Below are positions 8,662 through 16,164 of a DNA stretch of 64,000 bases, piece by piece (position 1 is the stretch's first letter; every line of letters begins with the position of its first letter). A program made the position numbers and the translations under genes. This DNA comes from Roseivivax sediminis (GTDB lineage: Bacteria; Pseudomonadota; Alphaproteobacteria; Rhodobacterales; Rhodobacteraceae), in assembly GCF_900112685.1 (NCBI RefSeq), contig NZ_FOMS01000008.1, forward strand, positions 185,680 through 249,679, in the 5' to 3' direction. Under the pieces are notes generated by a model. The model saw only the letters and a list, made by a program, of their open reading frames with translations, did not search any database and was not told the DNA's origin.

Positions 8662-9336
8662 CTAGAGGTCGGCCGGCAGCGGGTCGGGGCGCATCGCGCG
8701 GTCGAGCCCCTCGCGCGTGAGGTCCCAGTGCTGCAGCGCCAGCGCCGCGGCACTGACCCCATCCCGGGCGGCGAGCGCCTGCACCAGTTCGTCGTGCTGG
8801 GCCGCCGCGCGTTTGAGTTGCTTGCGGTCCTTCTTGGCCTGCGGCGCGTAGAAGCCGGCAGTCAGCCGCGTCACCTCGATCATCATCCGGGTGTGACCGG
8901 GGGCGAGGAACGGGTTTCCTGCCATCGCCGCGACGGCTTCGTGGAACCGGTGATCGGCCAGCGCCGCCGTCTCGGCGTCCTCCCCGCTCACCGCCGCGCC
9001 GAAGGCGGCTTGTACCTCGCGCAGGGCGGCGAGATCGGCGGTGCTGTGCTCCTCGGCCGCCTGGCGGGCCAGCGCGGCGATCAGCAGCGGCGCGCTGCGC
9101 AGGAGGCTGCGATAGCCGACGAGGTCGAGCTGCGCCACGTTCGGCGCGCGGCCCGCGCCCAGAACGAGGAAACCGGCACCGCCGAGGCGCTGGAAGATCT
9201 CGCGCAGAGGGGTGCGCGACAGGCCGTAGTCGCCGCAGAGCCGCGCCTCCTCCAGCGTCGCGCCCGGGCGCAGATCCCCGGTCAGGATGCGCGCCTTGAG
9301 GTCCTCCTCGATCCGGGCCTTTTCGGAGCGTGCCAT
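8662..9336 (-). CDS. GntR family transcriptional regulator (FadR/FCD subfamily)
   Basis: 224 residues. N-terminal winged helix (~1-70: KARIEEDLKARILTGDLRPG, then LSRTPLREIFQRL, the recognition region of FadR-type GntR proteins) and a C-terminal FCD effector domain (~80-215) with the metal-ligand-like DHRFHEAV and a His-containing QHDELVQAL helix. Such regulators usually repress catabolic operons until an organic acid binds; its targets are not obvious nearby. The ATG at 9336 is preferred; the frame runs on upstream into the repeat at 9405 and should not be included. Confidence 0.9.
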   Translation of the reverse strand: MARSEKARIEEDLKARILTGDLRPGATLEEARLCGDYGLSRTPLREIFQRLGGAGFLVLGAGRAPNVAQLDLVGYRSLLRSAPLLIAALARQAAEEHSTADLAALREVQAAFGAAVSGEDAETAALADHRFHEAVAAMAGNPFLAPGHTRMMIEVTRLTAGFYAPQAKKDRKQLKRAAAQHDELVQALAARDGVSAAALALQHWDLTREGLDRAMRPDPLPADL

Positions 9337-9404
9337 GTCTGCCCGTATAGCGCCGGGGATCGCGGCTTCGCAACGGGCGGGGGGGGCTGGCCGAGCCCTA
9401 TCCC

Positions 9405-9575
9405 CGCCCGGAATCGAGGCCGTCAGGCCGCCGCGCATCGCCGGGCCCCCCCGGACCGGCGATTTGGTGAGTCTTGGTGCGCCGCTCGGAGGTCATCCTG
9501 ACGTGGCTGGCATAAAGCGCCCCCGCTCCGCCGGCAGGATCGCCGGACCGCGGCCCGACGACGCGCGACTCGCGC
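9405..9575 (+). repeat. Dispersed intergenic repeat, family 1, copy A
   Basis: About 170 bp matching copies at 21613, 41809 and (inverted) 38124. Shared blocks in order: GGAATCGAGGCCGTCAGGCC, CGCCGCGCATCGCCGGGCC, an imperfect hairpin with CGGACCGGCGAT, CCGCTCGGAGGTC, a GGCATAAAGCGC core, then GATCGCCGGACCGCGGCCCGACG. It fills the gap between the GntR gene start and the end of frcA. No coding function is evident. Confidence 0.85.
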
Positions 9576-9580
9576 GATGC

Positions 9581-10360
9581 TCAGGCGGCGGCGAGCTCCG
9601 AAGGCGGCTCCTTGGCGCCGGTCATGTAGGCCACCGCGTCGTTCATCGTGATCTCCTTGGGATCGACGACGCAGAGGCGCTTGCCGAGCCGGTGCACATG
9701 GATACGGTCGGCGACCTCGAAGACATGCGGCATGTTGTGGCTGATCAGCACGATCGGCATGCCGCGCGCCTTCACGTCCTGGATCAGTTCCAGCACCTTG
9801 CGGCTTTCCTTCACCCCCAGCGCCGCGGTCGGCTCGTCGAGGATGATGACCTTCGATCCGAACGCCGCCGCGCGGGCCACCGCCACGCCCTGACGCTGCC
9901 CCCCCGACAGCGTCTCGACCGGTTGGTTGATGTTCTGGATCGTCATCAGGCCGAGTTCGTTCAGCTTGTCGCGGGCGACCCGCTCCATCCGAGGCTTGTC
10001 GAGCTTCCGAAGGTACTTGCCCAGAATCCCGCCCTTCCGGATCTCGCGACCCATGAACATGTTGTCGACGATCGACAGCGCCGGCGACATGGCGAGCGTC
10101 TGGTACACCGTCTCGATGCCGTGGGCGCGGGCGGCGATGGGACTCTCGAAGGTGACCTTCTCGCCCTCGAGCCAGATCTCCCCGCCGTCGGGCTGCACCG
10201 CGCCCGACAGCGCCTTGATCAGCGACGACTTGCCCGCCCCGTTGTCGCCGATCACCGCGAGGACCTCTCCGGGATAGAGGTCGAAGTCGCAGCGGTCGAG
10301 CGCGGTGACCTTGCCGTAATACTTGGTCAGCCCGCGCGCCTGCAGGATTGCCTCGCTCAT
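9581..10360 (-). CDS. frcA: Sugar ABC transporter ATP-binding protein (FrcA-like)
   Basis: 259 residues, a single ABC ATPase domain (not the double form of RbsA). Walker A GDNGAGKSS, signature LSGGQRQGVAVARA, Walker B VIILDEPTAALG and a switch His in LISHNMPHVF are visible; TKYYGKVTALDRCDF is typical of FrcA-type proteins. It energises uptake by the FrcC permease at the inner membrane. The ATG overlaps the frcC stop by 4 bp (ATGA). The frame continues upstream but homology starts here. Last gene of the frcBCA operon; probably fructose or a related monosaccharide. Confidence 0.93.
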   Translation of the reverse strand: MSEAILQARGLTKYYGKVTALDRCDFDLYPGEVLAVIGDNGAGKSSLIKALSGAVQPDGGEIWLEGEKVTFESPIAARAHGIETVYQTLAMSPALSIVDNMFMGREIRKGGILGKYLRKLDKPRMERVARDKLNELGLMTIQNINQPVETLSGGQRQGVAVARAAAFGSKVIILDEPTAALGVKESRKVLELIQDVKARGMPIVLISHNMPHVFEVADRIHVHRLGKRLCVVDPKEITMNDAVAYMTGAKEPPSELAAA

Positions 10361-11436
10361 GCCGTCACCTTTCTGATCCACTGATCCACCGCGACCGCGC
10401 CGATGATCAGCGCGCCGATAAGCAGGTAGGTCCATTGCGCATTCGCCCCGGCCATGCGGAGCCCAAGCTCGAACGTGCCGACGATGAGCGCGCCGAAGAA
10501 CGCGCCCCAGATCGACCCGCGCCCGCCGAAGAGCGAGATGCCCCCGATCACCACCGCGGTGATCGACTGGATGTTGCCGACGACCCCTGTGGAGGCAGAG
10601 GGCGACACCGACCCGAAGCGGCCGATCATCACCCAGCCGGCGATGGCGCAGATGAACCCCGCGAGCATGTAGACCGACATGATCGTGCGGTGCCGGTCGA
10701 CGCCGGCCAGTTCCGCCGCCTCGGCGTCGTCGCCCACGGCATAGACGTGCCGGCCCCATGCGGTCGAGCGCAGGCAATAGGACAGGACCACCACCAGTAC
10801 GACCATGGTGACCACGCCCAGCGTTATGATCGCCCCGCCGACCTGGAACCGCTCGCCCATCAGCCCCAGGAGCGGCGCCTCGGCGCGGATGTCCTGGCTG
10901 CGGATCGTCTCGTTCCTGGAATAGAGGTAGTTCGCCGCGAGCACGATCTGCCACATGCCCAGCGTGACGATGAAGGGCGGCAGCTTCACCCGGCTGACGA
11001 GCCAGCCCGAGATCGCGCCGATCCCGGTGCCGATGGCCAGCCCGCAGGGAATGGCCAGCGCCGGCGGGATGCCGTAGCGGAACGAGAACTGGCCCATGAT
11101 GACCGAGCAGAACACCGCCATCGCCCCCACCGACAGGTCGATCCCCGCGGTCAGGATGATCAGCGATTGAGCCACGGCGAGGATGCCGACGATCTGCACC
11201 TGTTGCAGGATCAGCGTCAGCGTGCCGGGCGAGAAGAACCTCTCTCCCAGCGTGACGCCGAAGATGATCAGCGCGATCACCAGAACGATCAGCGGCACCA
11301 GCGCCGGCGTGACATGCAGCGCGTGCTGAAAGCGGTGGATGACACCCTTGCGGCGGTCCTCGAACGCGGCCTGCGCCTGGCTCGCGCCGGACAGGGACGA
11401 CTCGTAGTCCTCCCCCTTAGAGGCGGTCTGTGACAT
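10357..11436 (-). CDS. frcC: Sugar ABC transporter permease (FrcC-like)
   Basis: 359 residues, a BPD_transp_2/RbsC-type permease with 8-10 hydrophobic helices after a ~45-residue cytoplasmic N-terminus. The family marker ILTAGIDLSVGAMA and the C-terminal VVIGGISLFGGRGSIWGAFFGAL (EAA-like coupling region) are present. It forms the membrane channel for the FrcB-delivered sugar. It overlaps frcA by 4 bp and lies 139 bp after frcB, with a stable stem-loop in the gap. Confidence 0.93.
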   Translation of the reverse strand: MSQTASKGEDYESSLSGASQAQAAFEDRRKGVIHRFQHALHVTPALVPLIVLVIALIIFGVTLGERFFSPGTLTLILQQVQIVGILAVAQSLIILTAGIDLSVGAMAVFCSVIMGQFSFRYGIPPALAIPCGLAIGTGIGAISGWLVSRVKLPPFIVTLGMWQIVLAANYLYSRNETIRSQDIRAEAPLLGLMGERFQVGGAIITLGVVTMVVLVVVLSYCLRSTAWGRHVYAVGDDAEAAELAGVDRHRTIMSVYMLAGFICAIAGWVMIGRFGSVSPSASTGVVGNIQSITAVVIGGISLFGGRGSIWGAFFGALIVGTFELGLRMAGANAQWTYLLIGALIIGAVAVDQWIRKVTA

Positions 11437-11538
11437 CGGATCCTCCCTCCGGGCGATGCCCGGTCACATCTATCGGGCGGTTGGCCCGCCCCGTCCGGTC
11501 ACCCTAGCACATCGAGACCGGATCTTCGCGGGAAACGG

Positions 11539-11564
11539 GACCGGGGCGCCTACGCGCCCCGGTC
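11539..11564 (-). terminator. Stem-loop between frcB and frcC
   Basis: Perfect 11-bp stem GACCGGGGCGC (11539-11549) / GCGCCCCGGTC (11554-11564) with a CTAC loop, starting just after the frcB stop codon. No T-tract follows, so it more likely protects or partly terminates the frcB message, as is common between a binding-protein gene and its permease gene. Confidence 0.7.
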
Positions 11565-11575
11565 GCCCTGGCATG

Positions 11576-12607
11576 TCAGCCCCAGCAGAGTTCCAGGCCA
11601 TCTTCGACCGAGATCGAGTCGACGCCCTCGACCGGGTCGTCGGTGACCAGCGCGACGCCGGTGTCGACGAAGTCCTTGCCCTCGGTGTTCTCGGGCAGCG
11701 TGCCGTCCTCGGCATAGGCGGCAATCGCCTCGATTCCCAGCGCGGCCATCTGCAGCGGGTATTGCTGCGAGGTCGCACCGATGATGCCCTCCTGGACGTT
11801 CTGGACGCCGGGGCAGCCGCCGTCGACCGACACGATCAGCGTGTCGTCCGGATTGCCCATCGCGTTCAGCGCCTCGTATGCGCCGGCCGCCGCGGGCTCG
11901 TTGATCGTGTAGACGACGTTGATGCCCGGATCCTGCGCGAGGCAGTTCTCCATCGCGGTGCGTCCGCCCTCTTCGTTGCCCTGCGTCACCTCGTTGCAGA
12001 TGATGCGCTCGTCTTCCTCGTCGCCCCAGCGGGTCTCGTCCATCACGTCGATGCCGAAGCCGGTCAGGAAGCCCTGGTCGCGCAGCACGCCCACGGTGGG
12101 CTGGCTGATCGCGAGGTCGAGCATTGCGATCTTGGCGTTCTCGGCCTCATCGCCCATCTTCGCCGCCGCCCAGCGGCCGATCAGCTCACCGGCCAGGAAG
12201 TTGTCGGTGGCGAAGGTCGCGTCGGCCGCGTCCACCGGGTTGAGCGGCGTGTCCAGTGCGATCACCAGGATGCCGGCGTCACGCGCCTGCTGCACCGGGC
12301 CGACGATGGCGGCGGTGTCCGAGGCGGTGATCAGGATGCCGTCGACGCCGTTGGCGATGCAGGTCTCGATCGCCTGCACCTGGCTTTCGTGGTCTCCGTC
12401 CACCTGCCCGGCATAGGAGTTGAGCGAGATGCCCAGTTCCTCGGCCTTCTGCGTCGCGCCCTCGCGCATCTTGACGAAGAACGGGTTGGTGTCGGTCTTG
12501 GTCACGATGCAGGCCGACACGTCGCTGTCCTGCGCGTAGGCCGGGGCCGCCAGGGTGGCGGCAAGGGCGGCGGCGCTGCACAGGCCCGCCTTGGCAAATC
12601 TGGTCAT
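11576..12607 (-). CDS. frcB: Sugar ABC transporter substrate-binding protein (FrcB-like)
   Basis: 343 residues. Sec signal peptide of ~23 residues ([20 protein letters not shown], ending APAYAQ) and a periplasmic type I (RbsB-like) fold. Strong FrcB markers: [60 protein letters not shown] and [12 protein letters not shown]. In Sinorhizobium FrcB binds fructose, ribose and mannose; the same range is inferred here. GGGAGGAGAG precedes the ATG at 12607. First gene of frcBCA, divergent from the ROK regulator. Confidence 0.94.
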   Translation of the reverse strand: MTRFAKAGLCSAAALAATLAAPAYAQDSDVSACIVTKTDTNPFFVKMREGATQKAEELGISLNSYAGQVDGDHESQVQAIETCIANGVDGILITASDTAAIVGPVQQARDAGILVIALDTPLNPVDAADATFATDNFLAGELIGRWAAAKMGDEAENAKIAMLDLAISQPTVGVLRDQGFLTGFGIDVMDETRWGDEEDERIICNEVTQGNEEGGRTAMENCLAQDPGINVVYTINEPAAAGAYEALNAMGNPDDTLIVSVDGGCPGVQNVQEGIIGATSQQYPLQMAALGIEAIAAYAEDGTLPENTEGKDFVDTGVALVTDDPVEGVDSISVEDGLELCWG

Positions 12608-12714
12608 TGTGGTCTCTCCTCCCAAAGATCCTTTTACGCATGAGCGCATAACCCTGATAGGTTTCGCCCCATGCGAGCGAGGCTACGGCACGTCCGCCAC
12701 CCCGTCGAGCCAAG

Positions 12715-12742
12715 GTTAGACACCGAGGTGGCCTTGCGTCAA
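12715..12742 (-). promoter_or_regulatory. Putative frcB promoter
   Basis: On the minus strand TTGACG (12742-12737), a 16-nt spacer and TCTAAC (12720-12715) lie about 110 nt before the frcB ATG. The AT-rich dyad at 12745-12767 sits directly upstream of the -35 box. Confidence 0.5.
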
Positions 12743-12744
12743 TA

Positions 12745-12767
12745 ATAAATAAATCTCTCTTATTTAT
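12745..12767. promoter_or_regulatory. AT-rich dyad, candidate ROK operator
   Basis: ATAAATAA (12745-12752) and TTATTTAT (12760-12767) form a perfect 8-bp inverted repeat around 7 bp, in a 27-bp tract that is nearly pure A/T/C inside GC-rich DNA. It lies between frcB and the ROK gene, overlapping the probable control regions of both. ROK repressors such as NagC and Mlc bind AT-rich TTATTT-type half sites, so this is a good operator candidate (inference). Confidence 0.6.
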
Positions 12768-12876
12768 CGTTGACCGGAGTCGTCCAGGCTCGCAAACTAT
12801 TGAGAAACCGGGCCGACCGTCGATCCGGCGTACCCCCGGCGCATCGCGGCGGAACCAAGAGCGAGGAGGAGGCGCA

Positions 12877-14088
12877 TTGGACGCAGACCCAGAAGACCCG
12901 GCGCCGCCGCAAGTCTCCGCCCGCGGATCGAATCAGTCGGGGATGCGCGCGCACAACGAACGCCTCGTGCTCAGCCTCGTGCGGCGTCACGGCGCCCTGC
13001 CGAAGGCCGAGATCGCCCGGGCGACGAAATTGTCGGCGCAGACCGTCTCCGTCATCATGCGTGAGCTCGAGGCCGACGGCCTTCTGCTCCGGGGGGACCC
13101 GGTGCGCGGCAAGGTGGGCCAGCCCTCCATCCCGATGTCGCTGGCCCCGGACGGCGCCTATTTCCTCGGCCTCAATATCGGCCGTCGCAACCTGGATCTC
13201 ATTCTTCTTAACTTCGTCGGGGATGTCGTCGGGCGGCGCCGCGCCGCGCACCGGTACCCCACCCCCGACGCCGCGCTCGACTTCACCGCCGAGGGCGCTG
13301 CGGCCCTCGCCGCGCTGCTGCCGGCTGGCCATGCCGACCGGATTTCCGGGCTCGGCATAGCCATGCCCTTCCGCATCTGGGACTGGGCCGGGGCGCCCGG
13401 CTCTGCCGCCGCCGCGATGGACGCCTGGCGCAACCGCGACATCCGCACGGAACTGGCCCAGCGGCTCGACCTGCCCGTCTTCCTGCAGAACGACGCCACC
13501 TCCGCCTGCGGGGCCGAACTGGTCTTCGGCCAGGCCCCCTCGGGCGGGGAGTTCCTCTACTTCTACGTGGGCACCTTCATCGGCGGTGGCATCGTTCTCA
13601 ACGGCAACGTCTTCTCGGGCGTGACCGGCAATGCCGGCGCGCTCGGCTCGATGCCGGTGCCGGGTCCGGGGCGGTCGCGCCAGCTCATCGACGTGGCCTC
13701 CCTGTCGCTGCTGGAAGAGGCAATCGAGGCGTCGGGCGGACGCGCCGATGTCATCTGGGAGGACTGGCGGCACTGGGACGTACCGCAGCCGATGCTCGAC
13801 ACCTGGATTGAGGGGGCAGCGGCGGGGGTCGCCCATGCCATCGTCGCGGCCTGCGCCCTCATCGACTTCCCGACGGTGATGATCGACGGCTGGATGCCGC
13901 CCGCGCTGCGCGCCCGTCTGGTCGACGAAACGCGCGCCAGGCTGGGCCAGGTCGACCTCGCCGGCCTCAGCCCGCCGGCGATCGTGGAGGGCACGGTCGG
14001 CGCCGACGCCCGCACGCTCGGCGCGGCCAGCCTGCCGCTGTCGGAACGCTACCTCGTCGACACGACGGCGCTGCTCAACTACCGCTGA
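12877..14088 (+). CDS. ROK family transcriptional regulator
   Basis: 403 residues. N-terminal winged helix (~20-85: RLVLSLVRRHGALPKAEIAR, LSAQTVSVIMRELEADGLL), then a ROK sugar-kinase-like domain (~95-400) with FLGLNIGRRNLDL, a FLQNDATSACGAEL block and FYVGTFIGGGIVLNG. The kinase-type catalytic Asp region is kept, but the zinc-binding CxCGxxGC motif of NagC/Mlc is not evident. The TTG start at 12877 follows GAGGAGG at proper spacing. Divergent orientation suggests it is the local repressor of frcBCA with the transported sugar or its phosphate as inducer (inference). Confidence 0.9.
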   Translation: MDADPEDPAPPQVSARGSNQSGMRAHNERLVLSLVRRHGALPKAEIARATKLSAQTVSVIMRELEADGLLLRGDPVRGKVGQPSIPMSLAPDGAYFLGLNIGRRNLDLILLNFVGDVVGRRRAAHRYPTPDAALDFTAEGAAALAALLPAGHADRISGLGIAMPFRIWDWAGAPGSAAAAMDAWRNRDIRTELAQRLDLPVFLQNDATSACGAELVFGQAPSGGEFLYFYVGTFIGGGIVLNGNVFSGVTGNAGALGSMPVPGPGRSRQLIDVASLSLLEEAIEASGGRADVIWEDWRHWDVPQPMLDTWIEGAAAGVAHAIVAACALIDFPTVMIDGWMPPALRARLVDETRARLGQVDLAGLSPPAIVEGTVGADARTLGAASLPLSERYLVDTTALLNYR

Positions 14089-14101
14089 GCGCTCTTCACG
14101 C

Positions 14102-14131
14102 AAAAAGCCCGGGCGACGACGCCGCCCGGGC
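14102..14131 (-). terminator. Intrinsic terminator of amtB
   Basis: Stem GCCCGGGCG (14107-14115) / CGCCCGGGC (14123-14131), with AAAAA at 14102-14106, which is a T-tract on the minus strand directly after the hairpin. It sits in the 72-bp convergent gap between the ROK gene and amtB and fits a classic intrinsic terminator for the glnK-amtB operon. Confidence 0.85.
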
Positions 14132-14160
14132 AGGAACAAGTGCTGACTGGAAGGAGAAGG

Positions 14161-15504
14161 TCAGCCCTTGGAGAATTCGGGATAGGCCTCCATCCCGAGC
14201 TCGGCCATGTCGAGCCCGTTGATCTCGGCCTCTTCCGACACGCGGATGCCGAAGATCGCCTTGAGCAGGAACCACACGACCAGCGAGGCGACGAAGGTGA
14301 ACACGCCGTAGCCGATGATGCCGATGACCTGCGTGACGATGTTGGCCTCGCCGTAGAAGATCACCGCGATTGTGCCCCAGATGCCCGCGAAGAGGTGCAC
14401 CGGAATGGCGCCGACCACGTCGTCGATCTTCATCTTGTCGAGCATCGGGACCGTCAGGACCACGATGATGCCGCCGACCGCACCGATCCACAGCGCGCCG
14501 AACAGCGACGGGGCCAGCGGCTCCGCGGTGATCGACACGAGGCCCGCCAGAGCGCCGTTGAGGACCATGGTCAGGTCGGCCTTGCCGTACATCAGCTGCG
14601 TCATGATCAGCGCCGTCACCGCGCCGGCCGCGGCCGCCATGTTGGTGTTGGCGAAGATCCGGCTGACGTCGCTGACGTCACCCACGGTGCCCATGGCAAG
14701 CTGCGAGCCGCCGTTGAACCCGAACCAGCCGAGCCACAGGATGAACGTGCCGAGCGTGGCGAGCGCGAGGTTGGAGCCCGGCATCGGCGTCACGCGCCCG
14801 TCCTTGGCGTACTTGCCGATCCGCGGGCCGAGCACGATGGCGCCCGCCAGGGCCGCCCAGCCGCCGACCGAGTGCACGACCGTGGAGCCGGCGAAGTCCG
14901 AGAAGCCCATCTCGGCGAGCCAGCCGCCGCCCCACTGCCAGGAGCCGGAGATCGGATACATCACGCCGGTCAGCAGCACCACGAAGGCGAGGAAGGGCCA
15001 CAGCTTGATCCGCTCGGCCAGCGCGCCCGACACGATCGAGGCGGTCGCCGCGACGAAGACGAGCTGGAAGAAGAAGTCCGAGCCGATCGAGGCATAGTCC
15101 AATGCCGCGTCGCCCGCGCCGACGCCCACCGGATCGAGCACCGTGGTCGCGAAGAACGGCCCGACATAGCCCGGCACAATCCAGCCGTCGCCCGGATACA
15201 TCAGGTTGAAACCGATCAGCCAGTACATGATCGCCGCGATCGAATAGAGACCGATGTTCTTGGTCATCTGCATGGTGACGTTCTTGGACCGCACCAGCCC
15301 GCCCTCGAGCATGGCAAAGCCCGCGGCCATGAAGAACACCAGAAAGCCCGCCATGCAGAACAGCAGGGTCGTCATGATGTAAGGGCCGATCTCGTCGAAG
15401 CCCGGGGCCGCGGCCTCCGCGCCCTCGGCGGCTTCCTGCGCGAAGCCCAGCGCCGGAAGCAGGATCAGCGCCGCCGTCGGCGCCAGAAGTTGCTTGAGTT
15501 TCAT
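14161..15504 (-). CDS. amtB: Ammonium transporter
   Basis: 447 residues. Cleavable signal peptide (MKLKQLLAPTAALILLPALG, FAQ), then 11 transmembrane helices of the Amt/Rh fold. Seen: AAGFAMLEGGLVRSKNV in the first helices, the twin pore histidines in TVVHSVGGWAAL and IPVHLFAGIWG, and FGFNGGSQ. It passes NH4+/NH3 across the inner membrane and is blocked by GlnK. The ATG at 15504 is used, not upstream in-frame codons, because the signal peptide starts there. Second gene of glnK-amtB, 56 bp after glnK. Confidence 0.96.
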   Translation of the reverse strand: MKLKQLLAPTAALILLPALGFAQEAAEGAEAAAPGFDEIGPYIMTTLLFCMAGFLVFFMAAGFAMLEGGLVRSKNVTMQMTKNIGLYSIAAIMYWLIGFNLMYPGDGWIVPGYVGPFFATTVLDPVGVGAGDAALDYASIGSDFFFQLVFVAATASIVSGALAERIKLWPFLAFVVLLTGVMYPISGSWQWGGGWLAEMGFSDFAGSTVVHSVGGWAALAGAIVLGPRIGKYAKDGRVTPMPGSNLALATLGTFILWLGWFGFNGGSQLAMGTVGDVSDVSRIFANTNMAAAAGAVTALIMTQLMYGKADLTMVLNGALAGLVSITAEPLAPSLFGALWIGAVGGIIVVLTVPMLDKMKIDDVVGAIPVHLFAGIWGTIAVIFYGEANIVTQVIGIIGYGVFTFVASLVVWFLLKAIFGIRVSEEAEINGLDMAELGMEAYPEFSKG

Positions 15505-15560
15505 GTGTTCCGTTTCCCTAAATCCTGTCCTCGAACGGTCGGCCACCCCGGCGGGGCGGC

Positions 15561-15899
15561 TCAGAGCGCGTCCGAGTTGGTTTCCCCTGTCCGGACCCGC
15601 ACCGCCTGCGCGACGTCGAGCACGAAGATCTTGCCGTCGCCGATCTTGCCGGTCTGCGCGGTCTTGGTGATGGTCTCCACCACCTGGTCGGCCATGCTCT
15701 CGGCCACCACGATCTCCAGCTTGATCTTGGGCACGAAGTTCACCGCGTATTCGGCGCCGCGGTAGATCTCGGTGTGACCGGACTGGGAGCCGAAGCCCTT
15801 GATCTCGGTCACCATCATGCCGCGCACGCCGATGGCGGTCAGCGCCTCGCGGACCTCCTCCAGCTTGAACGGCTTGATCGTCGCAATGATGAGTTTCAC
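15561..15899 (-). CDS. glnK: PII nitrogen regulatory protein GlnK
   Basis: 112 residues, the standard PII length. Tyr51 lies in the T-loop (GHTEIYRGAEYAVNF), the uridylylation site for GlnD; the B-loop KTAQTGKIGDGKIFV and C-loop TGE signatures are intact. It senses 2-oxoglutarate and ATP/ADP and plugs AmtB when nitrogen is ample. The start is a GTG at 15899, giving the exact PII N-terminus MKLIIATIKPFKLEEV. Nitrogen control is expected, but I could not place a clear sigma54 or NtrC site. Confidence 0.97.
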   Translation of the reverse strand: MKLIIATIKPFKLEEVREALTAIGVRGMMVTEIKGFGSQSGHTEIYRGAEYAVNFVPKIKLEIVVAESMADQVVETITKTAQTGKIGDGKIFVLDVAQAVRVRTGETNSDAL

Positions 15900-16025
15900 C
15901 CTGATCCCTTTCGCGTTGGTCCTCTTTCGCAGGCCGGACCTGCGCTTCGCTGTTGCAGAAAGGGCCTCATGGCGGCGCGAGGGAAGCGCAAGCGCCCGTT
16001 TTTGCGCCGAAAGCCTGGGAGTAAA

Positions 16026-16042
16026 TGCACATTTTTTGCACA
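16026..16042. repeat. TGCACA direct repeat upstream of glnK
   Basis: Two TGCACA hexamers (16026-16031, 16037-16042) separated by TTTTT, an 11-bp period that places both on one DNA face. They lie ~130 bp before glnK and ~120 bp before the divergent PBP gene; possible regulator site. Confidence 0.4.
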
Positions 16043-16051
16043 CATGGGATT

Positions 16052-16080
16052 TTGTGATTAAAGATAAGGCAAATTAAAAA
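16052..16080 (+). promoter_or_regulatory. Putative promoter of the PBP1A gene
   Basis: TTGTGA (16052-16057), a 17-nt spacer and TAAAAA (16075-16080) in an AT-rich patch 85 nt before the ATG. Low-stringency match. Confidence 0.35.
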
Positions 16081-16164
16081 GTCGGAAATGCACCCCGGGG
16101 AGGTCCACATCCGTCACCCGAAGCTTTATCTTCGCGTGGAAAACGAGCGGCCGGGCAGGACGAC

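Noticed and set aside
9337..9438. In-frame N-terminal extension of the GntR regulator by 34 codons
   Set aside because: The extra residues come from family 1 repeat DNA and flanking GC-rich sequence; GntR homology begins at ATG 9336.
15900..16164. Sigma54 (-24/-12) promoter or NtrC box for glnK
   Set aside because: No TGGCAC-N5-TTGC or palindromic NtrC consensus could be found on either strand.
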